Shown here piece by piece: positions 1 to 10,798 of a DNA stretch of 64,000 bases (position 1 is its first letter; the number at the start of each line of letters is the position of its first letter). Source of the DNA: Rhizobium sp. BK376 (lineage in GTDB: Bacteria; Pseudomonadota; Alphaproteobacteria; Rhizobiales; Rhizobiaceae). Position numbers and translations under genes: made by a program. The notes beneath the pieces were generated by a model, which had not been told where the DNA came from, made no database searches, and worked only from the letters and a program-made list of their open reading frames with translations. Location: positions 453,643-517,642 of the forward strand of contig NZ_SLZG01000004.1 of NCBI RefSeq assembly GCF_004341625.1. Direction: 5' to 3'.

Positions 1-117
1 TTGAAATATGCCCGCTCGCTCTGTGCTCGGCACAATTGGCCTGTGATCGACGTCTCCAGGCGATCGATCGAGGAGACCGCAGCCGCGATCGTTGCCCTGA
101 GGCCCAAGCTGCGATAA
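1..117 (+). CDS. ppsR: Pyruvate, phosphate dikinase regulatory protein (PpsR/DUF299), C-terminal end only
   Basis: Frame 1 is open from the window edge to a TAA at 115-117 and encodes the last 38 residues of a protein whose body lies upstream. The tail contains [19 protein letters not shown], which matches the conserved end of the bifunctional kinase/phosphorylase (PpsR/PDRP, DUF299) that regulates PEP synthase or pyruvate phosphate dikinase by threonine phosphorylation. A ppsR gene directly before maf-aroE-coaE is the usual order in Rhizobiales, which supports the call. The catalytic part is not visible, so the assignment rests on the tail motif and context. Confidence 0.8.
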   Translation: MKYARSLCARHNWPVIDVSRRSIEETAAAIVALRPKLR

Positions 118-152
118 GCCGCAAATACTGCCGGACTTCAGAGGTTCCCGAT

Positions 153-749
153 ATGCCCGATCTAATCCTTGCTTCCTCCAGTCCCTTCCGTCGCATGCTG
201 ATGGAAAATGCCGGGGTGAGGTTCGAAGCCGTGGCCGCCGATATCGACGAGCGGGCAATCGAAGCGTCGATTGAAAACGAGGGTGCAACGCCTGACGCCG
301 TGGCGCTCATCCTTGCCAAGGCAAAGGCCGATGAAGTGAGCCAACGCTTTCCCGGCGCGCTTGTGATCGGCTCGGACCAGACAATGTCGCTCGGGTCACA
401 GGTGTTTCATAAGCCAAAAGACGTGGCGGACGCGGAAAATCATCTCAGTCTCCTTTCCGGCAAGACGCACCGGTTGAATAGCGCCATCGCCCTGGCGAAG
501 GATGGCATTATTGTCTGGGAGCATATTTCCCACGCCGACCTGACGATGAGGGACCTTTCAAAGGACTTTATCCATCGCCATCTCTCGCGCGTCGGTGAAC
601 GCGCTCTCTCCAGTGTCGGCGCCTACCAGTTGGAGGGGGAGGGCATTCAACTCTTCTCGAAGATCGACGGCGACTACTTTACGATATTGGGTTTACCGAT
701 GCTGCCGCTTCTGCAGCAATTGCGCTTGATGGGATCGATCGATGCATGA
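153..749 (+). CDS. maf: Maf-like nucleotide pyrophosphatase
   Basis: This 198-residue Maf/YceF-type protein is predicted to hydrolyse non-canonical or modified nucleoside triphosphates in the cytoplasm (house-cleaning dNTPase). The N-terminus [18 protein letters not shown] is the family signature with the SxxR phosphate-binding segment. [11 protein letters not shown] and the KPKD segment further on form the active site. I start at ATG 153 because conserved Maf proteins begin just there ([10 protein letters not shown]). An upstream in-frame start at 36 would overlap ppsR and add unrelated residues. The stop overlaps the aroE start, so the two are translationally coupled. Which Maf subclass and substrate applies cannot be read from the sequence. 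Confidence 0.93.
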   Translation: MPDLILASSSPFRRMLMENAGVRFEAVAADIDERAIEASIENEGATPDAVALILAKAKADEVSQRFPGALVIGSDQTMSLGSQVFHKPKDVADAENHLSLLSGKTHRLNSAIALAKDGIIVWEHISHADLTMRDLSKDFIHRHLSRVGERALSSVGAYQLEGEGIQLFSKIDGDYFTILGLPMLPLLQQLRLMGSIDA

Positions 750-1599
750 TTCACGTGAAACACTCGGGCCAAATGCTTTCGTAACCGGCTATCCAATCAA
801 GCATTCGCGCTCGCCGCTGATCCATGGCCACTGGCTGCGCACGCTCGATATTCCAGGCAGCTACCGCGCCCGTGAGGTAAAGCCGGAAGATTTTCAGGCC
901 TTCATTCAGTCGCTGAAGGAAGGCACGTCTTCCTTTGTCGGCGGAAATGTCACCATTCCGCATAAGGAAATGGCGTTCAAGCTGGCTGATCGCCCGGATG
1001 AGCTGTCTCAGGAACTCGGCGCCTCGAACACGCTCTGGCTCGAAGATGGCCTGCTTCATGCCACGAACACGGACGGCCGCGGCTTTACCGCGAACCTCGA
1101 TCAGCGGCATCCAGGCTGGGACGAATCTGACCGTGCCGTCATTCTTGGGGCAGGGGGAGCAAGCCGAGCCATCATACAGGCAGTCCGTGATCGCGGCTTC
1201 AGAGAGATCCACGTGGTCAATCGCACCGTCGAGCGCGCGCAGGAACTAGCCGACCGCTTCGGCAATAAGGTGAAAGCACATCCGATGCCTGATCTGGCGG
1301 AGGTCATGCGCAATGCCGGCCTCTTCGTCAACACGACCTCGCTGGGCATGGATGGCGAGCCCGCTCCGGCAATCGACTTCTCTCCCCTAGCCTCGAACGC
1401 CGTCGTCACGGATATTGTTTACGTTCCCCTCAAGACCCCACTTCTTGCGCAGGCCGAGGAACAGGGTTTTGCAACGGTCGATGGGCTTGGTATGTTGCTG
1501 CACCAGGCGGTCCCTGGTTTCGAGAAATGGTTCGGCAAGCGGCCTGTCGTGGATGATGCCGTGAGGGATCTGATCATCGCCGACATGGACAGGCACTGA
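742..1599 (+). CDS. aroE: Shikimate dehydrogenase
   Basis: AroE reduces 3-dehydroshikimate to shikimate with NADPH, the fourth step of the chorismate pathway. The 285-residue product has the N-terminal substrate motif [13 protein letters not shown], the catalytic-lysine segment NVTIPHKE (about residues 70-77) and the Rossmann glycine motif GAGGASRAI (about 136-144), all in the expected order for a full-length enzyme. It overlaps maf by 8 bp and its TGA shares one base with the coaE ATG, indicating one transcript maf-aroE-coaE-dnaQ. Confidence 0.97.
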   Translation: MHDSRETLGPNAFVTGYPIKHSRSPLIHGHWLRTLDIPGSYRAREVKPEDFQAFIQSLKEGTSSFVGGNVTIPHKEMAFKLADRPDELSQELGASNTLWLEDGLLHATNTDGRGFTANLDQRHPGWDESDRAVILGAGGASRAIIQAVRDRGFREIHVVNRTVERAQELADRFGNKVKAHPMPDLAEVMRNAGLFVNTTSLGMDGEPAPAIDFSPLASNAVVTDIVYVPLKTPLLAQAEEQGFATVDGLGMLLHQAVPGFEKWFGKRPVVDDAVRDLIIADMDRH

Positions 1600-2201
1600 T
1601 GATCCGGCTTGGTCTTACCGGATCGATCGGCATGGGAAAATCGACAACGGCTCGACTGTTTGCTGATGCCGGCATCCCGACAAATGATGCCGATGCCGTG
1701 GTCCACGAACTCTATGCCGGCGCAGCCGCGCCGCTGGTCGATGCGGCATTTCCCGGAACGATGAAGGATGGCGTGGTCGATCGGCAGGAACTTGCGCGCC
1801 AGCTCGCCGCCGATCCTGCAGGCTTCAAGATTTTGGAAGGGATCGTCCATCCCTTGGTTCGCGAGCGGGAAAGGCAGTTCCTTGAGCAAGCGCGGGCGAA
1901 AGGCGCAGATATTGTCGTCCTCGATATTCCCCTGCTGTTCGAATCAAAAGCCGAGAGCCGTGTCGATAAAATCGTCGTCGTGAGCTGCGATCCACAGATT
2001 CAACGCACCAGAGTGCTTGCCCGCCCGAACATGACGGAGGACAAATTCAATATGATTCTCTCCCGCCAGATGCCGGATGCGGAAAAGCGATCGAGAGCCG
2101 ATTACGTGATCGACACTGGTCATGGCGTTGAAGTGGCGCGGGAGCGGGTAGAAGAGATCATTGCCGAACTACGCGGCCGAACTGCTTTCCAGGGAAACTG
2201 A
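1599..2201 (+). CDS. coaE: Dephospho-CoA kinase
   Basis: CoaE phosphorylates the ribose 3'-hydroxyl of dephospho-CoA, the last step of coenzyme A synthesis. The 200-residue protein opens with a P-loop (GLTGSIGMGKSTTARLF, residues 4-20) followed by the acceptor-binding DADAVVHELY segment, and the LDIPLLFE motif lies near residue 110. Length and motif order are standard. The start codon overlaps the aroE stop. The pantothenate kinase gene coaA occurs in the same window at 42.4 kb but in an unrelated operon. Confidence 0.97.
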   Translation: MIRLGLTGSIGMGKSTTARLFADAGIPTNDADAVVHELYAGAAAPLVDAAFPGTMKDGVVDRQELARQLAADPAGFKILEGIVHPLVRERERQFLEQARAKGADIVVLDIPLLFESKAESRVDKIVVVSCDPQIQRTRVLARPNMTEDKFNMILSRQMPDAEKRSRADYVIDTGHGVEVARERVEEIIAELRGRTAFQGN

Positions 2202-2202
2202 T

Positions 2203-2916
2203 ATGCGCGAAATCATATTCGATACGGAAACAACAGGACTCGACAGCCGCAGCGACCGCGTGATCGAAATCGGCGGCATAGAGCTCTTCAACCATTTCCC
2301 GACTGGCCGCACCATCCATCTCTTCGTCAATCCCGGCGACCGGAAGGTCCATCCCGATGCCTTGGCCGTCCACGGCATTACCGACGAATTTCTGAAGGAC
2401 AAGCCGTCCTTCGCCGACGTCGTCGAAGAGATTTTGGAGTTCTTCGGCGACGCCAAATGGATCGCCCATAACGCCACATTCGATATGGGTTTCGTCAACG
2501 CGGAATTCGCCCGCATCGGCCTGCCGCCAATCCTGCCGGAATCGGTCATCGATACCCTGGCGCTCGCGCGCCGCAAGCATCCGATGGGTCCGAACTCGCT
2601 CGACGCGCTATGCCGTCGATACGGCATCGACAATTCGCACCGCACCAAGCACGGCGCGCTTCTAGACTCCGAATTGTTGGCAGAGGTCTATATCGAGATG
2701 ATCGGCGGTCGCCAGACCGCCCTTGGTCTGGGCGTCAGTGCATCATCCAGTCAGGCCGGAAACAATTACGACGCGGACGATGCTGTGGTCATTGCCTTGA
2801 CGCGTCCGCGGGCATTGCCCGAGCGCTTGACGGAAGACGAGCGCGGTGCCCACGAAGCCCTGATCGCCAAGCTGGGGGCAAAAGGCATCTGGTCGAAATA
2901 CGGAACGCAGAACTGA
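2203..2916 (+). CDS. dnaQ: DNA polymerase III epsilon subunit (3'-5' proofreading exonuclease)
   Basis: DnaQ is the proofreading exonuclease of the replicative polymerase. The 237-residue product starts MREIIFDTETTGLD: D7 and E9 are the first two metal ligands of a DEDDh exonuclease. IAHNATFDMGFV supplies the second Asp region, and HRTKHGALLDSELLAEVY supplies the catalytic His and last Asp. I chose ATG 2203 over an in-frame TTG at 2161 inside coaE, because homology to the family begins there and it follows the coaE stop directly. The C-terminal roughly 60 residues after the exonuclease domain probably bind the alpha subunit. Confidence 0.96.
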   Translation: MREIIFDTETTGLDSRSDRVIEIGGIELFNHFPTGRTIHLFVNPGDRKVHPDALAVHGITDEFLKDKPSFADVVEEILEFFGDAKWIAHNATFDMGFVNAEFARIGLPPILPESVIDTLALARRKHPMGPNSLDALCRRYGIDNSHRTKHGALLDSELLAEVYIEMIGGRQTALGLGVSASSSQAGNNYDADDAVVIALTRPRALPERLTEDERGAHEALIAKLGAKGIWSKYGTQN

Positions 2917-2924
2917 AAATGAAA

Positions 2925-2948
2925 ATGCCCGGATTTTGGTCCGGGCAT
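2925..2948. terminator. Bidirectional terminator between dnaQ and secB
   Basis: A 9-bp stem (2925-2933 with 2940-2948) and a 6-nt loop lie between two convergent genes. A T-rich tail follows on the plus strand (ctttgttt), and A-rich sequence on the other side serves the opposite direction. Confidence 0.8.
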
Positions 2949-2975
2949 CTTTGTTTGGTACTACGATTTTAAGGC

Positions 2976-3461
2976 TCAGTTCGGAACGGCCTGAACCTGA
3001 GCGCGGGCCTGTTCTTCGGCCATGCGCTGCGTGAACATCTGGGCAAAATCGATCGGGTCGATCATCAGCGGCGGGAAGCCGCCGTTGCGGGTGACGTCGC
3101 CGATGATCTGGCGCGCGAAGGGGAAAAGCAGCCGCGGGCATTCGATGAAGAGAAGCGGCAGCATGTGCTCCTGAGGGAAGCCGGTGACGCGGAAGACGCC
3201 GCCATAAACGAGCTCGGTGTGGAAGAGTACCCGGTCGCCATCCTTGGCTTCGGCGCTCAGGCTCAGCACGACGTCGAAATCGGAATCCGACAGCGGATTG
3301 GCGTTGACGTTCACATTGATGTTGATGTCAGGCGCCTTGTCGCGGGCCTGAAGAGAACGCGGAGCGCCGGGATTTTCGAAGGAAAGATCCTTGGTATATT
3401 GCGCAAGAATGGTGAGGCTCGGGTTTGCGGCGCCGTTGCCGTTGCTGATGTCGGTGGCCAT
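2976..3461 (-). CDS. secB: Protein-export chaperone SecB
   Basis: SecB is the tetrameric cytoplasmic chaperone that keeps preproteins unfolded and hands them to SecA. The 161-residue product has the family features: an acidic core with [31 protein letters not shown], then the SecA-binding region ending [42 protein letters not shown]. The N-terminus is Ser/Asn-rich and the C-terminal tail Gln/Ala-rich, as in rhizobial SecB. It is monocistronic, between fxsA and the terminator shared with dnaQ. Confidence 0.96.
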   Translation of the reverse strand: MATDISNGNGAANPSLTILAQYTKDLSFENPGAPRSLQARDKAPDININVNVNANPLSDSDFDVVLSLSAEAKDGDRVLFHTELVYGGVFRVTGFPQEHMLPLLFIECPRLLFPFARQIIGDVTRNGGFPPLMIDPIDFAQMFTQRMAEEQARAQVQAVPN

Positions 3462-3568
3462 GGGTTTTCCTCGCGGCTTTTATTGGGTGTCGCCATCTAA
3501 CATTTCGACACCGGCCTTACAACCCTGAGCGCCAGCAGGATCATCTGCCTCCGGCAATCAATCTAGAC

Positions 3569-4087
3569 CTAGTCGCCCAGCTGCTTTTTGTCCGACCAGG
3601 GCGAGTTGCGGTTAGGTTCGCGCTGGAAGTCTTCTTGATCGAGATCGACCACCGGACCTGCCGGTCGCGGCCCGGATTGCGGCTTCGGTCCACCGCGGCT
3701 GCCGCCGCGAAATGCGGACGACGATCCAAGGACGACGATCCGCTTGCTCAGATATTTCCAGGCAAGATCGCGAACAGGGGGAAGGAAGAGAAGGAGGCCG
3801 AGTATGTCGGTTATGAAGCCCGGCAGCAGCAGCAGAAAGGCTGCGACGACGATCATCGCACCGTGAACCAGGTCGCGACTGGGAATGCCGCCATTTTGGG
3901 TTTCCTGCGAGATTCGCCGCAGAATGCCTGTTCCCTGGATCCGCAACAGGGCTGCTCCCAGCATGGCGCTGAGGATGACGAGTCCAAGCGTAGCCCACAA
4001 TCCGACCGCCTTGCCGACGACCACAAAACCGGCAATCTCGGCAAGCGGCATCAGAAAGATTGCGATGGGAATGAGCGAAAGGCGCAT
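3569..4087 (-). CDS. fxsA: FxsA family membrane protein
   Basis: The 172-residue inner-membrane protein begins MRLSLIPIAIFLMPLAEIAGFVVVGKAVGLWATLGLVILSAMLGAALL. It has three to four hydrophobic segments in the first 110 residues, including the FxsA core with LVHGAMIVVAAFLLLLPGFITDILGLLLFLPPVR. The Arg/Gly/Pro-rich cytoplasmic tail is variable. In E. coli FxsA overproduction relieves F-plasmid exclusion of phage T7; the native function is unknown. ATG 4087 is preferred over the upstream ATG at 4117, because the hydrophobic core begins immediately at 4087. Confidence 0.88.
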   Translation of the reverse strand: MRLSLIPIAIFLMPLAEIAGFVVVGKAVGLWATLGLVILSAMLGAALLRIQGTGILRRISQETQNGGIPSRDLVHGAMIVVAAFLLLLPGFITDILGLLLFLPPVRDLAWKYLSKRIVVLGSSSAFRGGSRGGPKPQSGPRPAGPVVDLDQEDFQREPNRNSPWSDKKQLGD

Positions 4088-4228
4088 AGTGTGTAGTCCT
4101 CGCGATGCCAGTTCCAATAGCGTTAATCCATCATGCGCTACAAAGAAACGGTTCGGCTATTTGAATGATGGGTCTTTGCGGACTATATGGTGTTCCAACA
4201 ATGGATGTAACAGCGGTGCCGGTACGAT

Positions 4229-4930
4229 ATGGGTTCTAACGACTTTGTGACGCTCTTCTTTCTGGTGGCGGCGGTGCTGATCTTTCTTCAGCTCCGTAGT
4301 GTCCTTGGTCGGCGCACCGGAAACGAAAAGCCGCCGCGTGATCTCTATTCGCCGCGCGATGCCGCAGCCACGTCGGAAACCCCTGACGCCGGCAAGGTCG
4401 TTACGCTGCCTCGCCGCGACGTGGTCGAAGACGAAGACCGGTTCGCCGCCATCGACGCCTTCACCCCGTCGGGAACGCCGCTCAATGATTCGCTGAGGGA
4501 ACTCAGCAAGGCCGATCCGTCCTTCAATCCGAAGGAGTTCATCAACGGCGCGCGCATGGCCTACGAGATGATCGTCATGGCTTTCGCCAACGGAGACCGG
4601 AAATCGCTGAAGGGCCTTCTGTCCCGCGAAGTCTATGACGGTTTCGATGCAGCCATTTCCGATCGCGAAGCAAAGGGCGAAAAGGTGAAGTCCACTTTCG
4701 TCGGCATCGACAAGGCGGATATCATGCACGCCGAAATGAAGGGCTCCGAGGCGCTGGTCACCGTTCGCCTCGTCAGCCAGATGATTTCGGCGACCTACGA
4801 CAAATCGGACACGTTGATCGAAGGCGATGCGGAATCGGTCGGCGAGGTCAACGATCTCTGGACCTTCTCGCGCGATACGCGCTCGCGTGATCCGAACTGG
4901 AAACTTGTGGCGACCGAATCGGAACAATGA
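4229..4930 (+). CDS. Tim44/TimA domain membrane protein
   Basis: The 233-residue protein has one N-terminal membrane segment (about residues 6-22, FVTLFFLVAAVLIFLQL), a charged proline-rich linker (about 25-75) and a Tim44-like domain from about 85 to the end (NPKEFINGARMAYEMIVMAFANGDRKSLKGLLSREVYDGF...). Mitochondrial Tim44 tethers the import motor to the inner membrane. The bacterial homologues, including TimA of Caulobacter, face the cytoplasm and have no settled role. The stop overlaps the mltA start by 4 bp (ATGA), and mltA is followed by overlapping smr and HTH genes, so this looks like the first gene of a four-gene operon. Confidence 0.9.
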   Translation: MGSNDFVTLFFLVAAVLIFLQLRSVLGRRTGNEKPPRDLYSPRDAAATSETPDAGKVVTLPRRDVVEDEDRFAAIDAFTPSGTPLNDSLRELSKADPSFNPKEFINGARMAYEMIVMAFANGDRKSLKGLLSREVYDGFDAAISDREAKGEKVKSTFVGIDKADIMHAEMKGSEALVTVRLVSQMISATYDKSDTLIEGDAESVGEVNDLWTFSRDTRSRDPNWKLVATESEQ

Positions 4931-6045
4931 GCGCAGCGCCTGGTGATTTCCGGCTGGAGCCGGTTGCTTTCGACGATTTGAAGGGCTGGAGGGACGATGA
5001 TCCTTCCGGCCTTTTTCGCGCAATGAGGGACTGTCGCAGTTATATCACAGGAACGAAACCCTACCGCACCGGTTCACTCGGTCTGTCGGCAGACGACCTT
5101 CTGCCATTGCTGGATGATGCTGTGTCCTTCGATCCCGCAGATGCCGCCGAGGCGCGTGCATTCTTCGAAGAACGCTGCCGTCCCTTCCTCATTCACCGCG
5201 CCGATGGCAATCCCGGTTTCGTGACGGCCTTCTACGAGCCGGAGATCGAGGTATCGGCCGTGCCGGACGCGATCTATCGCTACCCCTTCTATCGTCGTCC
5301 GGATGACCTGATCGACCTGGACGACAAGAATCGACCCGAAGATATCGACCCTTCCTACATGTTCGGGCGACTCAAGGACGGGCTGATTTCCGCCTATCCC
5401 GATCGTGGCGAAATTGACCGCGGTTGCCTGGAAGGGCGCGGGCTCGAGATTGCTTGGACGAAATCCAAGGTTGATCTGTTCTTCGTCCATGTGCAGGGCG
5501 CTGCCCGGCTGCGCTATCCCGATGGACGTCTCGGGCGGATCACCTATGCGGCGAAGGCCGGCCACGCGTTTTCTCCGGTCGGCCGGCTTCTCATCGATCG
5601 CGGCGAAATCGCGCGGTCGGAGATTTCGATGCAATCGATCCGGGCCTGGCTGAACGCCCATCCCGACCAGATCGATGAAGTGCTCTGGCACAACCGGTCC
5701 TACATATTTTTCCGCGAAGCCGCCGTCGACGATCCGCAGGCCGGACCTGTTGCCGCCGCGAAAGTTCCGCTGATTGCCGGCCGCTCGCTGGCGGTGGACC
5801 GGCTGATCCATACGTTCGGCTTTCCATTTTTCATCCGTTCGCAGAGCCTGACGCACCTTGATGACGGCCGGCCGTTCCAGCGGCTGATGCTGGCGCTCGA
5901 TACCGGCTCGGCAATCGTTGGCCCAGCCCGCGGCGATATCTTTACCGGCTCCGGATATGACGCCGGCGAGCTGGCGGGTACGGTGCGCAACGATGCCGAT
6001 TTCTACATCCTCCTTCCGAAGGCGGCAGCCGAGAGGTTTGGCTGA
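4927..6045 (+). CDS. mltA: MltA-type lytic murein transglycosylase with 3D domain
   Basis: MltA cleaves the MurNAc-GlcNAc bond of peptidoglycan to give 1,6-anhydromuramoyl products. The 372-residue protein has the MltA beta-barrel region (FLIHRADGNPGFVTAFYEPEIE through VHVQGAARLRYPDGR) and a C-terminal 3D domain with the conserved aspartates (LALDTGSAIVGPARGDIFTGSGYDAG). There is no N-terminal signal peptide or lipobox: the protein starts MSAAPGDFRLEPVAFDDLKGW. The start lies inside the end of the tim44-like gene, so a hidden leader is unlikely. A non-classical export route or cytoplasmic location is open. Confidence 0.92.
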   Translation: MSAAPGDFRLEPVAFDDLKGWRDDDPSGLFRAMRDCRSYITGTKPYRTGSLGLSADDLLPLLDDAVSFDPADAAEARAFFEERCRPFLIHRADGNPGFVTAFYEPEIEVSAVPDAIYRYPFYRRPDDLIDLDDKNRPEDIDPSYMFGRLKDGLISAYPDRGEIDRGCLEGRGLEIAWTKSKVDLFFVHVQGAARLRYPDGRLGRITYAAKAGHAFSPVGRLLIDRGEIARSEISMQSIRAWLNAHPDQIDEVLWHNRSYIFFREAAVDDPQAGPVAAAKVPLIAGRSLAVDRLIHTFGFPFFIRSQSLTHLDDGRPFQRLMLALDTGSAIVGPARGDIFTGSGYDAGELAGTVRNDADFYILLPKAAAERFG

Positions 6046-6614
6046 TGGCCAAGGATCGAAAGCTCAGCAATGAAGAACGGATCCTCTGGGGCAAGGTCGC
6101 AAAGAGCACGCGGCCGCTGCCGGAGCGCAAGAACGATCTGAGCGCCCTGGACGAATTCCTGGCGGAGGAACAGGCGCAGCAGACCGCGCGGCTGGAAAAG
6201 ACGAAAATCGAGCTTCAAAGCTCGGCGGCCCAACCGTCCACCCCCTTGCCGCAGAAGCAGCTTCCCACCCGGCACCATCCGCTGGAGAAGCCGGTCAAGC
6301 GCAAGATCGCCAAGGGCCGGTTGCCGCTGGAGGCCCGTATCGATCTTCACGGCATGATCCAGAGCGAGGCGCATGTGATCTTGCTCGATTTCCTCATACG
6401 GGCGCATGAGCGCGGACTTCGCCATGTCCTAGTCATCACGGGCAAGGGTAGCTCGATGGGTAGCGACGGTGCTCTCAAGCGCGCAGTGCCGTTCTGGTTC
6501 TCGAAGCCGGAATTCCGCTACCTGATATCGTCCTATGAGGCCGCAGCCCAGCATCATGGCGGCGAGGGTGCCCTCTATATCAGGCTGTCGCGACCGCGCG
6601 GGGAAAGGCCATGA
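6045..6614 (+). CDS. Smr/MutS2-type domain protein
   Basis: The 189-residue protein has a charged, Lys/Glu/Gln-rich N-terminal half (about 1-95, probably disordered) and a C-terminal Smr domain with the signatures RIDLHGM (about residue 100) and VLVITGKGSSMGSDGALKRAVPFW (about 128-151). The end carries the GGEGALYIRLSR motif. Smr domains are nucleic-acid nucleases or binders found in MutS2 and in stand-alone proteins such as E. coli SmrA/SmrB, the latter an mRNA endonuclease at collided ribosomes. Its substrate is unknown. The start shares one base with the mltA stop and the stop overlaps the next start. Confidence 0.92.
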   Translation: MAKDRKLSNEERILWGKVAKSTRPLPERKNDLSALDEFLAEEQAQQTARLEKTKIELQSSAAQPSTPLPQKQLPTRHHPLEKPVKRKIAKGRLPLEARIDLHGMIQSEAHVILLDFLIRAHERGLRHVLVITGKGSSMGSDGALKRAVPFWFSKPEFRYLISSYEAAAQHHGGEGALYIRLSRPRGERP

Positions 6615-6976
6615 CGCCCTTCGGCGAGGCCATCCGGAAGCTTAGGCTTCGCAAGGGCGTGTCGCAAAAACAGATGGCGGCCGCGCTCAATCTCTCGCCG
6701 GCCTATCTCTCGGCATTGGAGCACGGCAAGCGCGGACTGCCGAGCTTCGATCTGCTGCAGCGCATCGCCGGCTACTTCAACATCATCTGGGATGAAGCGG
6801 AGGAATTGTTCCTGCTGGCACGGGTTTCCGACCCGCGCGTCGTCATAGATACATCGGGCCTCGAGCCCGAATATACCGCCTTTGCAAACCGCCTCTCGAT
6901 TGAAATCCGCCATCTCGACAAGGCGACGATCAGAGCCCTGATGGCAATGTTGGAAAATACCCGAAAAAGCGGCTGA
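6611..6976 (+). CDS. XRE-family helix-turn-helix regulator
   Basis: The 121-residue protein has an N-terminal HTH_XRE domain (FGEAIRKLRLRKGVSQKQMAAALNLSPAYLSALEHGKRG, residues 3-41). The C-terminal half has EDG-like acidic and aliphatic stretches of unknown role. It overlaps smr by 4 bp and ends the tim44-mltA-smr operon, 150 bp before gyrB. It may regulate its own operon, but no operator can be assigned. Targets and effector are unknown. Confidence 0.9.
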   Translation: MTPFGEAIRKLRLRKGVSQKQMAAALNLSPAYLSALEHGKRGLPSFDLLQRIAGYFNIIWDEAEELFLLARVSDPRVVIDTSGLEPEYTAFANRLSIEIRHLDKATIRALMAMLENTRKSG

Positions 6977-7003
6977 AAAGCGCCTTAATCCCCTGTTTTA
7001 TAG

Positions 7004-9562
<2,559 letters not shown>

Positions 9563-9582
9563 TCCAGAGATCAAGCTCACGA

Positions 9583-9618
9583 AAAAGGCCCGCCGATCAA
9601 GCATCGAGCGGGCCTTTT
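9583..9618. terminator. Bidirectional terminator after gyrB
   Basis: An 11-bp perfect stem (9583-9593 with 9608-9618) with flanking A and T runs lies between convergent gyrB and the nitroreductase gene. It is a classical intrinsic terminator in both directions. Confidence 0.85.
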
Positions 9619-9643
9619 CTTTTGATCGAGTATTTGTCGTGGC

Positions 9644-10243
9644 TTACTTGGCGACGAAGGTTCCGTTGAAGGCGAGTTCGGACAGCGGCTTGCGCTGGCT
9701 CGGAACTTCGCGCTCGCGCAGCTTCTCCGATAGCTGGTTCTTGTCGCCTACCTTGCCGATAGCGATGGCAGCCTCGACCCGGTAACCATCTGGAACGCCC
9801 AGCATCTCGTTGGCCTTGTCCGCATGGAAACCGGTCATGCCATGAGCCTCGTAACCCATGAGATGAGCCTGCAGCGCCAGGAAGCCCCATGACGTGCCGG
9901 CGTCGAAGGAGTGGCTGTAGCTGGGCTTCTGCTCCGAGGAGCCAAGTTCACCGGTGTGCGTGCGCGAAATGACGAAGAGCAGCGCTGCTGCCGACTTTAC
10001 CCAGCCCTGATTGAATTCGACGAGAACGCCGAAGAGCTTGTCCCAATGCTCAGACCCCCGCAGCGCGTAGAGATAGCGCCACGGCTGAAGGTTCGAAGCC
10101 GAAGGTGCCCAATGGGCGGCTTCAAGCATGGTCAACAGATCGGATTCGGGCATCGTCTCGTTGGTGAAGGCTCTCGGTGACCAGCGGTCGAGAAACATCG
10201 TGTCGATCGGATAGGAGGATTCGCGTGTATTGCTAGTGGTCAT
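9644..10243 (-). CDS. Nitroreductase family protein (FMN-dependent)
   Basis: The 199-residue flavoprotein belongs to the nitroreductase family. It has the FMN-binding RWSPRAFTNETMP near the start, EAAHWAPSASNLQPWRYLYA, and GTSWGFLALQAHLMGYEAHGMTGFH with the FMN phosphate-contact region, then GYRVEAAIAIGKVG. Such enzymes reduce nitro compounds, quinones or enals with NAD(P)H; the physiological substrate is unknown. I start at ATG 10243 (MTTSNTRESSYPID) because the longer frame to 10378 runs into sequence with no family similarity. It is monocistronic and convergent with gyrB. Confidence 0.88.
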   Translation of the reverse strand: MTTSNTRESSYPIDTMFLDRWSPRAFTNETMPESDLLTMLEAAHWAPSASNLQPWRYLYALRGSEHWDKLFGVLVEFNQGWVKSAAALLFVISRTHTGELGSSEQKPSYSHSFDAGTSWGFLALQAHLMGYEAHGMTGFHADKANEMLGVPDGYRVEAAIAIGKVGDKNQLSEKLREREVPSQRKPLSELAFNGTFVAK

Positions 10244-10334
10244 CGGGGCACTTTCTGCGTGGAAGGGCGGCAATGAACCTTTCTTCGGTTCGATGCTCGC
10301 AATTGGGATTGGCAGCCCCGACTTATAACGCGCG

Positions 10335-10622
10335 TTATTGCCGCGTCCAGATGATCTCCAGCTCCTCTCGGAAGGCAAACCTCTTCAAATGATCGGCGAC
10401 CACATTCTGCATCCGTTCGAGATCGTTTTCCGCAGCGACGTTTAGGACCATATGCAATTTGGAGGGATCGGCCGTGAACTCGACATTTGCGTTGTCGCTG
10501 AAGGGGACCTTGCCGGATTTTTCGTCGAATTCGACCGTAAAGCGGTGGCTCCAATGCTTGCAGAGCTGCTGGAGGTAACGGCTGCCATGCTCCGTTTTGA
10601 CATCAGCTGTTGAGGTATACAT
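10335..10622 (-). CDS. DUF2218 domain protein
   Basis: The 95-residue soluble protein is MYTSTADVKTEHGSRYLQQLCKHWSHRF... ending ERMQNVVADHLKRFAFREELEIIW. The pattern of an early Tyr/Leu-rich helix with KHWSHRF and a late helix DHLxRFAFREE matches DUF2218, a small alpha/beta family often found near iron or siderophore genes. No such genes are adjacent here. It is divergent from the hydroquinone reductase gene. The function is unknown. Confidence 0.8.
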   Translation of the reverse strand: MYTSTADVKTEHGSRYLQQLCKHWSHRFTVEFDEKSGKVPFSDNANVEFTADPSKLHMVLNVAAENDLERMQNVVADHLKRFAFREELEIIWTRQ

Positions 10623-10754
10623 GTCATCTCCAATACATGACTAAACGAGAAAGGTTTTATCCTTAAACCTCGCGGACAGTTTGGCAAGTCTTGCCCGATC
10701 ACCCACCGAAGACAGTCTGTTTCAACAATATGTGATTAATATAATTGGGAAATT

Positions 10755-10780
10755 CGGTATCCTTACAAGAAAGGATACCG
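10755..10780. promoter_or_regulatory. Perfect 10-bp inverted repeat before the hydroquinone reductase gene
   Basis: CGGTATCCTT (10755-10764) and its exact complement AAGGATACCG (10771-10780) are separated by 6 nt. They lie 6 bp upstream of the GGAG ribosome-binding site of the next gene. The repeat could be an operator for a dimeric regulator or a 5'-UTR hairpin. It lacks the long T run of a terminator. Confidence 0.55.
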
Positions 10781-10798
10781 CTCATTGGAGATAAGTCG

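Noticed and set aside
1..152. Chromosomal replication origin at the left edge
   Set aside because: The gene order suggests oriC lies nearby, but the window begins inside ppsR and shows no DnaA-box cluster or AT-rich origin element.
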